Part shown: positions 59,575 to 64,000 of the stretch, in pieces
Layout: each line of letters starts with the position of its first letter
How positions within the stretch are numbered: position 1 is the stretch's first letter
From: Laccaria trichodermophora
Taxonomy: Eukaryota > Basidiomycota > Agaricomycetes > Agaricales > Hydnangiaceae
Direction: 5' to 3'
DNA length: 64,000 nt
Assembly (NCBI GenBank): GCA_018417955.1
Contig: JACTVC010000014.1
Span: 1,054,001 to 1,118,000, forward strand
Notes under the pieces: generated by a model
The model's database searches: none
What the model was told of the DNA's origin: nothing
The model's input: the letters and a program-made list of their open reading frames with translations, nothing else
Program-made: the position numbers and the translations under genes

Positions 59575-61112
59575 ATGACACCGTCAGAAACCATATCAAA
59601 GTTTCGTGCATCGCCATGGGTAACTTACGATCCCCCAGCTTCCACCTCACAATCCCAACCACAGAATCACCCCTCCGACGACGAGATGGACGAAGACGTC
59701 GACATGGATGCACCTCAAATATCCACCCTCCGTGACGAAGACTCCCCACCGCCTCCACCACCACCACCGTCACAGTCACCCAAAAAAGCTGCATCGACAC
59801 GTAAGACCAAGCCTTTGCCAAAGTCCAAGAAACCTATCGACTGGGCCCAAATACGGAACAGCGTTGCTGAGCGCAACAGTCCGGGCTCAGAGGACGAGCC
59901 GGATGAACCAGAGGAGGAAGAGGACCAGCTCATTGATGATGACGACGACGACATTCCGAAACCCTCTCCAGTGCCCACACCCTCCTCTGCCCGTTCTACC
60001 GCAGATCCCTCTCAAAAGAAAAAGGCTGCCGTAAAAAGGAAACCACGGAAAAGTGAAAAACGCCCGCTCGACGCGGCGGAGAAGAAGCCACGGGAGAAGA
60101 TCCCTCAGACAAGCGGTGCACCACATCTTGTTGCTCCGACCATGTCTTGGTTTGAAGCTAACCCGGCCGAACCACACGACGGTGTTGTGGAACCGGAAGC
60201 GCCAGTTAGCGTTGAAGGACCTCTTAAGATAAAGCTTTCCGTCCCAGGGAAGAAGAAGACTTCCCCTCGCAAGCCGCCTGCTATTCCGCGGGCCAAGACG
60301 AAAGCTTTGAAGTAAGCCTCCTGCGAACACGCATATTTCATGTCATGCTGAGTTTATGTGGCAGGCAGAAGACGGCCATTCTTATTGAGGATGCAGGCGT
60401 GTTGAGTGAAGGTGTGTATTGACGGCGGTATCTTACACGCGTGTACTGACCTACCCGTCTCATATGATACACAGGGACCGCTGCGTCTTCTCCAGTGACG
60501 GCACAGTTTGAAGCCAACTCCCCAGAACCTGAACCTGAGCACTCAAGGCCACAATCTCCCCAAGCCCTCCCATCAGCAGGCATGCCGCTGCTCGAAGAGA
60601 CCAACCTCGAGGGAGTAGCTATCCCGCAATATCCACTACCAACGAAACCGTTTCCCGTCCAGCCACCTCCGAAAATGACCTCTGGGTTCGCACCGGCCCT
60701 ACCCCTTGATAGATCCGGTAAGAAAGTACGCCATTGGCGGATTGCGAACAGGGAAATACGCGGGATCGCTGGTGGGCGGTGGTTCACGCATACGTGGGTT
60801 GGCGAGAAGGAGTCGGAGTACGCCGCTGCGCTCCTTCTCAAGGCTGGGGAAGAGAAGTCGTCGTCTGGTGGGGGCATGACACTTCCCAAGTTGTCGAATA
60901 TTTCGATAAGTGCCCCTAAAGCCGTGTCGAAATTGAAGGCGTCCTCGTCAAAGACGGCGTCGTTGTCTACGAGCGCTGCGCCATCTCGTTCGGGGTCGTC
61001 TATCCCAGAGGGGGTGACAAGTGCTGTTCGTGCACCTACGAAAATGCGGATTTTGCAGGTTGCTGCTTCTGAGGCTGGTGATTCTGATATGGCACCTCCC
61101 CCTGATTCATGA
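59575..61112 (+). CDS. INO80 complex subunit Ies4-like protein
   Basis: Probable subunit of the INO80 chromatin remodeller, which moves nucleosomes and assists the DNA-damage response. Three exons (59575-60311, 60365-60411, 60475-61112) give 473 residues. Most is low-complexity: acidic/proline N-terminus (DEDSPPPPPPPPSQSPKKAA), IDWAQIRNSVAERNSP, a basic run (KKKAAVKRKPRKSEK) and a short KIKLSVPGKKK. The C-terminal signature is ALPLDRSGKKVRHWRIANRE followed by GGRWFTHTWVGEKES, which matches the pattern LDRSGxxxRxWx(9-11)GxxWx(4)W of ascomycete Ies4. The match is by memory of the motif, not a search. Ser/Pro-rich tail to the stop at 61112. Confidence 0.6.
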
Positions 61113-61381
61113 CTATATTTTACTACGTACCATACATATACCCTATTTTACCGTATGTAATTACTTGGGCTCTCATGCCCGGCTTGAATTTTCATAATGT
61201 TGTCAACGTGTATTGTAATGTGATTGAGCGCCAGTGTGTATGTGGTCATCGGTGATTGACCTGAAATAACTTAAACTTCGACTGCCATTTACCGCCTCTG
61301 CTACACGAATCGATACTTGGGTTCTTTTCGAATCACCACCACGCAAGACGCATCGAGTTTTCGCACTAAAGGCTTGCTGGC

Positions 61382-64000
61382 ATGTCTTCGATCTCACCGT
61401 TGGTGCCTAAGGTTGAGACCGCAACGTCAACGAAAGGTGTCTTCGCAAGAACCGGTGACCGTGGTTAGTTCACCATATGTTTCTTCACCTTCACTTCATC
61501 AAATACATCTGCTGAATTCCTTCTAGGCGCGTCGGTCCATGCATACTCCTCCGATCCCAAGTTCAAGAAATACGTGCAGCAAGTAGAGAAATGCCTCAAC
61601 TCGTTCGACAACGTGCATGAATGGGCAGATTGTATTGCTTTTCTGAAGCAGTTGCTCAAGGTCGGTTCGTCGATATATGGTAAGCATGGGGGAATGAATG
61701 AACTTAACCGTGGACGTGTTTTCTGTTCTGCAGACATTTCAATCGTACATGCAATTCAAGGAAATACCGCGCAAGTTGATCGTTGCGAAACGGCTATCTC
61801 AGTGTTTGAACCCTGCCTTGCCGACGGGGGTTCATCAGCGCGCGTTGGAGGTGTATACCCATATCCTCGCCGTTCTTGGGGTGAGGGAGTTTTGAAAGTA
61901 TACGAAACGCGATGAGGCTGATTTAACGCCATTGACCAGCTCGACGGATTGAACCGTGACCTGCCGTTGTGGTCTTCTGGCCTGTTCCCTTTTTTTGAAT
62001 ATGCTGCTACCTCTGTGAAGGTTCGTCTGGGTGAAATGTATCTTTCTTGACGGTATAACATTCACGCAATTTTTCCAGCCTACCCTATTGAACATCTACG
62101 ATACATATTACCTTCCGTTGCAGGGGGATTTACGACCTGTCATGAAATCATTCATTCTCGCGCTGCTGCCTGGGCTTGAAGAGGAGACGGGTGAATTCTT
62201 TGAAAAGGTGAGTTGCGAATTGCTTTCTTGGTATGTACTCTGAAATCCAATATCAGGTTTTAAGCCTTTTAGATCGACTTTCCGGGACCGTTTCCCTTTC
62301 GTTCTTTTTCCAGAACATTTGGTTGGTCATGCTTACCACGCCCTCTGGCCGAGGAACATCCCTTAACCTTTTGGCCCGCCGTCTGCCTCGCTTTAATGCC
62401 GATGAAGGTGAGCATCATTAGCGTTCCCGACCACTTTCCTCACCCCTTGCCATTTAGACATCACATCTGTCGTGGGCAAGGACGTTGGTCTCATGATTCG
62501 AGCGTTCGCAGCAGCACTTGAAGATGAGAACCTTCTCGTCCGTAGAGGAGCTCTGGATATTCTCCTTCAAATCCTCAAAATGGACAGCCTCGCGATGCAG
62601 AAAGCTCACCCCGATGATCGCGCGATCCTGATGCGCGCTGCTACGGGGGTAGTGCTGCGACGTGACCTGTCTCTTAATCGGCGACTATACACTTGGCTTC
62701 TGGGGCCGGACGAGAAGGCTGAGAACCAGGTGGCGTATTTGAAGCAGAATGGTCTTGATTTGTTAAGTTCTACATTAAAGGTGATTATCTTCGTTTTATC
62801 AAACGGGTTGAAATGACTTGTTGTATAGAGCGAAATGGATTCACCGTCAGGGGAATATGCGGAATCACGCCCGTTCAAGATCTTCATTTCTTTGCTTGAT
62901 AAATGGGAGATTGGGGCGCCGTTGACGTCGGTCATCGTGTATGGTTCTTTCACGGCCATAAAGAATCTTGTGGAAAGCCCGAGAGATAGTGGTAACGATG
63001 TAAAGTTTCATCCTTATCCACGGGTCTATTCGCGCTAATCAAGGTCTTAGCTGATCATGACAGCGAGTACTCTCTATGAAGCAGTGGAACCTCAGATTAT
63101 CTGGAAGCATCTGTTGACCGCTGTGGTGTCCGAACTCTCAAGTGATGGCAGCCTATTTGAGGTATGCATTTGCACGCGATGAAGTCACGTCCCGATCTAA
63201 TGCACAACGAAGGCAATCCATTTGGTTCAATTTATTCTGAAGACATTCACACACGATGAGGAAATACAAACACTCCACCTCCCAGTTATCTTTGCTGCCA
63301 TCCTTGATGTCGTGAATGTAAGTCATTTTTCGAAGGGCCATCAAACGTGGAAGCTTATTTCCTCAAAGTCCCGAATTCAAGAAAATCCGAAAAATATCAC
63401 GACACAATCTACACGGGAATGCTTTGTCCTACTGGAAGAAATTCTCAAGCACGTCCCTCATACAGGCTTGATGCAACGTCCTGAACTTGCTGGTGATGCG
63501 GACGCAGCACGGTTGTCTCAATCTCCATATCTATTTGCATGCACTTTCTACGATATGCAACCTGACCAAGGCATTCCAAGCACATCTGGTTCATTCACAG
63601 TCCCTTTTGCCACCACATTTGAAAACCTCATCTCGATAATCACGCAATGCTCGAACTCCCTGATGAAATCTCAGGATGACACCCTTGTGTTACGAGAAGT
63701 CCTTTCTCGGTCATTGACGCTCGTCGAGCGACTTATAGCCAGATTAGCAACCCCAACCAATGTCTCCTGGAACCCGTCCCTATGGCTGAAAGATCTTCTT
63801 CAAACCTTTGAACTCGAGGTTCGTTGCGCTCAATGATGTCTGCAGCTGTTGTGGCTCACTTTGTATCTTAGTCGGCAAACTTTACATCCGTGGATCGCAT
63901 TATCACGATTTCCGTAGCTCTCCATCGAAATGAATATCTCTCCCCCAAGTTGACAATTGATGAACGACCGACGATATACAAAATGGTGAACAAACTTCTG
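61382..64000 (+). CDS. Dopey/Dop1-like protein, 3' truncated by window
   Basis: Large protein of the Golgi-endosome system that, with the flippase Neo1 and Mon2, supports membrane traffic. The start MSSISPLVPKVETATSTKGV is spliced to ASVHAYSSDPKFKKYVQQVE, then FKEIPRKLIVAKRLSQCLNP, ALPTGVHQRALEVYTHILAV and LNIYDTYYLPLQGDLRPVMK, the hallmark N-terminal Dopey domain. After further introns come LLVRRGALDILLQILKMDSL, LSLNRRLYTWLLGPDEKAEN, ALLDKWEIG and AIHLVQFILKTFTHDEEIQT. At least ten introns in the part seen; the full-length protein is about 1,700-1,900 residues, so more than half lies beyond 64000. Confidence 0.88.

Overview
The window is nuclear DNA of a filamentous basidiomycete, almost certainly an Agaricomycete (mushroom-forming fungus). 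Evidence: dense genes on both strands, many short GT-AG introns (about 40-60 nt), several F-box proteins with variable leucine-rich tails of the type expanded in mushroom genomes, a DNMT1-type cytosine methyltransferase with RFD and BAH domains, and intergenic gaps usually of a few hundred bases. No tRNA, rRNA, CRISPR array, virus or complete transposon was recognised.

Layout. 1-3.1 kb: mostly non-coding, with one unresolved minus-strand gene. 3.1-6.8 kb (+): an F-box-type protein and an RS-domain protein resembling NKAPD1. 6.9-7.5 kb: a long imperfect palindrome whose two arms each keep a 52-nt intron. 7.8-10.5 kb (-): an F-box/cysteine-rich protein, divergent from importin-9 (10.7-14.8, +), followed by NOG2 GTPase (15.0-17.4, +) and enolase (17.8-19.4, +). 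19.9-22.2 (-): TBC Rab-GAP. 22.6-27.2 (-): DNMT1-like methyltransferase. 27.6-28.7 (-): unknown gene. 29.5-31.3 (-): Hog1 MAP kinase, divergent from cytochrome b5 reductase Mcr1 (31.8-33.2, +). 35.1 (+): a 70-residue orphan protein behind a TATA box. 36.1-38.6 (-): Pcf11, divergent from an ING/PHD protein (38.8-40.4, +), which converges on Fip1 (40.6-42.8, -). 43.2-44.5 (+): F-box protein. 45.2-47.3 (-): mitochondrial uL10 and Bmt5-like rRNA methyltransferase, divergent from RAMP4/SERP1 (47.5-47.8, +). 47.8-52.8: nested duplications, namely a ~270-bp direct repeat and a ~2.1-kb tandem duplication of an F-box gene whose left copy has lost its F-box frame. 52.8-54.7 (-): Hat2/Msi1 WD40 histone chaperone. 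55.2-57.1 (-): unknown 591-residue protein with a 72-bp minisatellite just upstream. 58.3-58.7 (-): ATP synthase subunit e. 59.0-59.5 (+): GFA/CENP-V zinc protein. 59.6-61.1 (+): INO80 subunit Ies4-like. 61.4-end (+): Dopey/Dop1, truncated by the window edge.

Functionally this is mainly housekeeping DNA: chromatin (DNMT1, ING, Hat2/Msi1, Ies4), mRNA 3'-end formation (Pcf11, Fip1), ribosome biogenesis (NOG2, Bmt5, importin-9), mitochondrial function (Mcr1, uL10m, Atp21), stress signalling (Hog1) and trafficking (TBC GAP, Dop1, RAMP4). The genes do not form an operon-like pathway; neighbouring pairs share divergent promoters. The less ordinary parts are the palindrome, the F-box duplication that carries a relic of the Hat2/Msi1 3' end, the codon-multiple minisatellite, a GC-AG intron in enolase and an intron that splits the catalytic cysteine codon of the methyltransferase. 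I saw no convincing new defence or mobile system.
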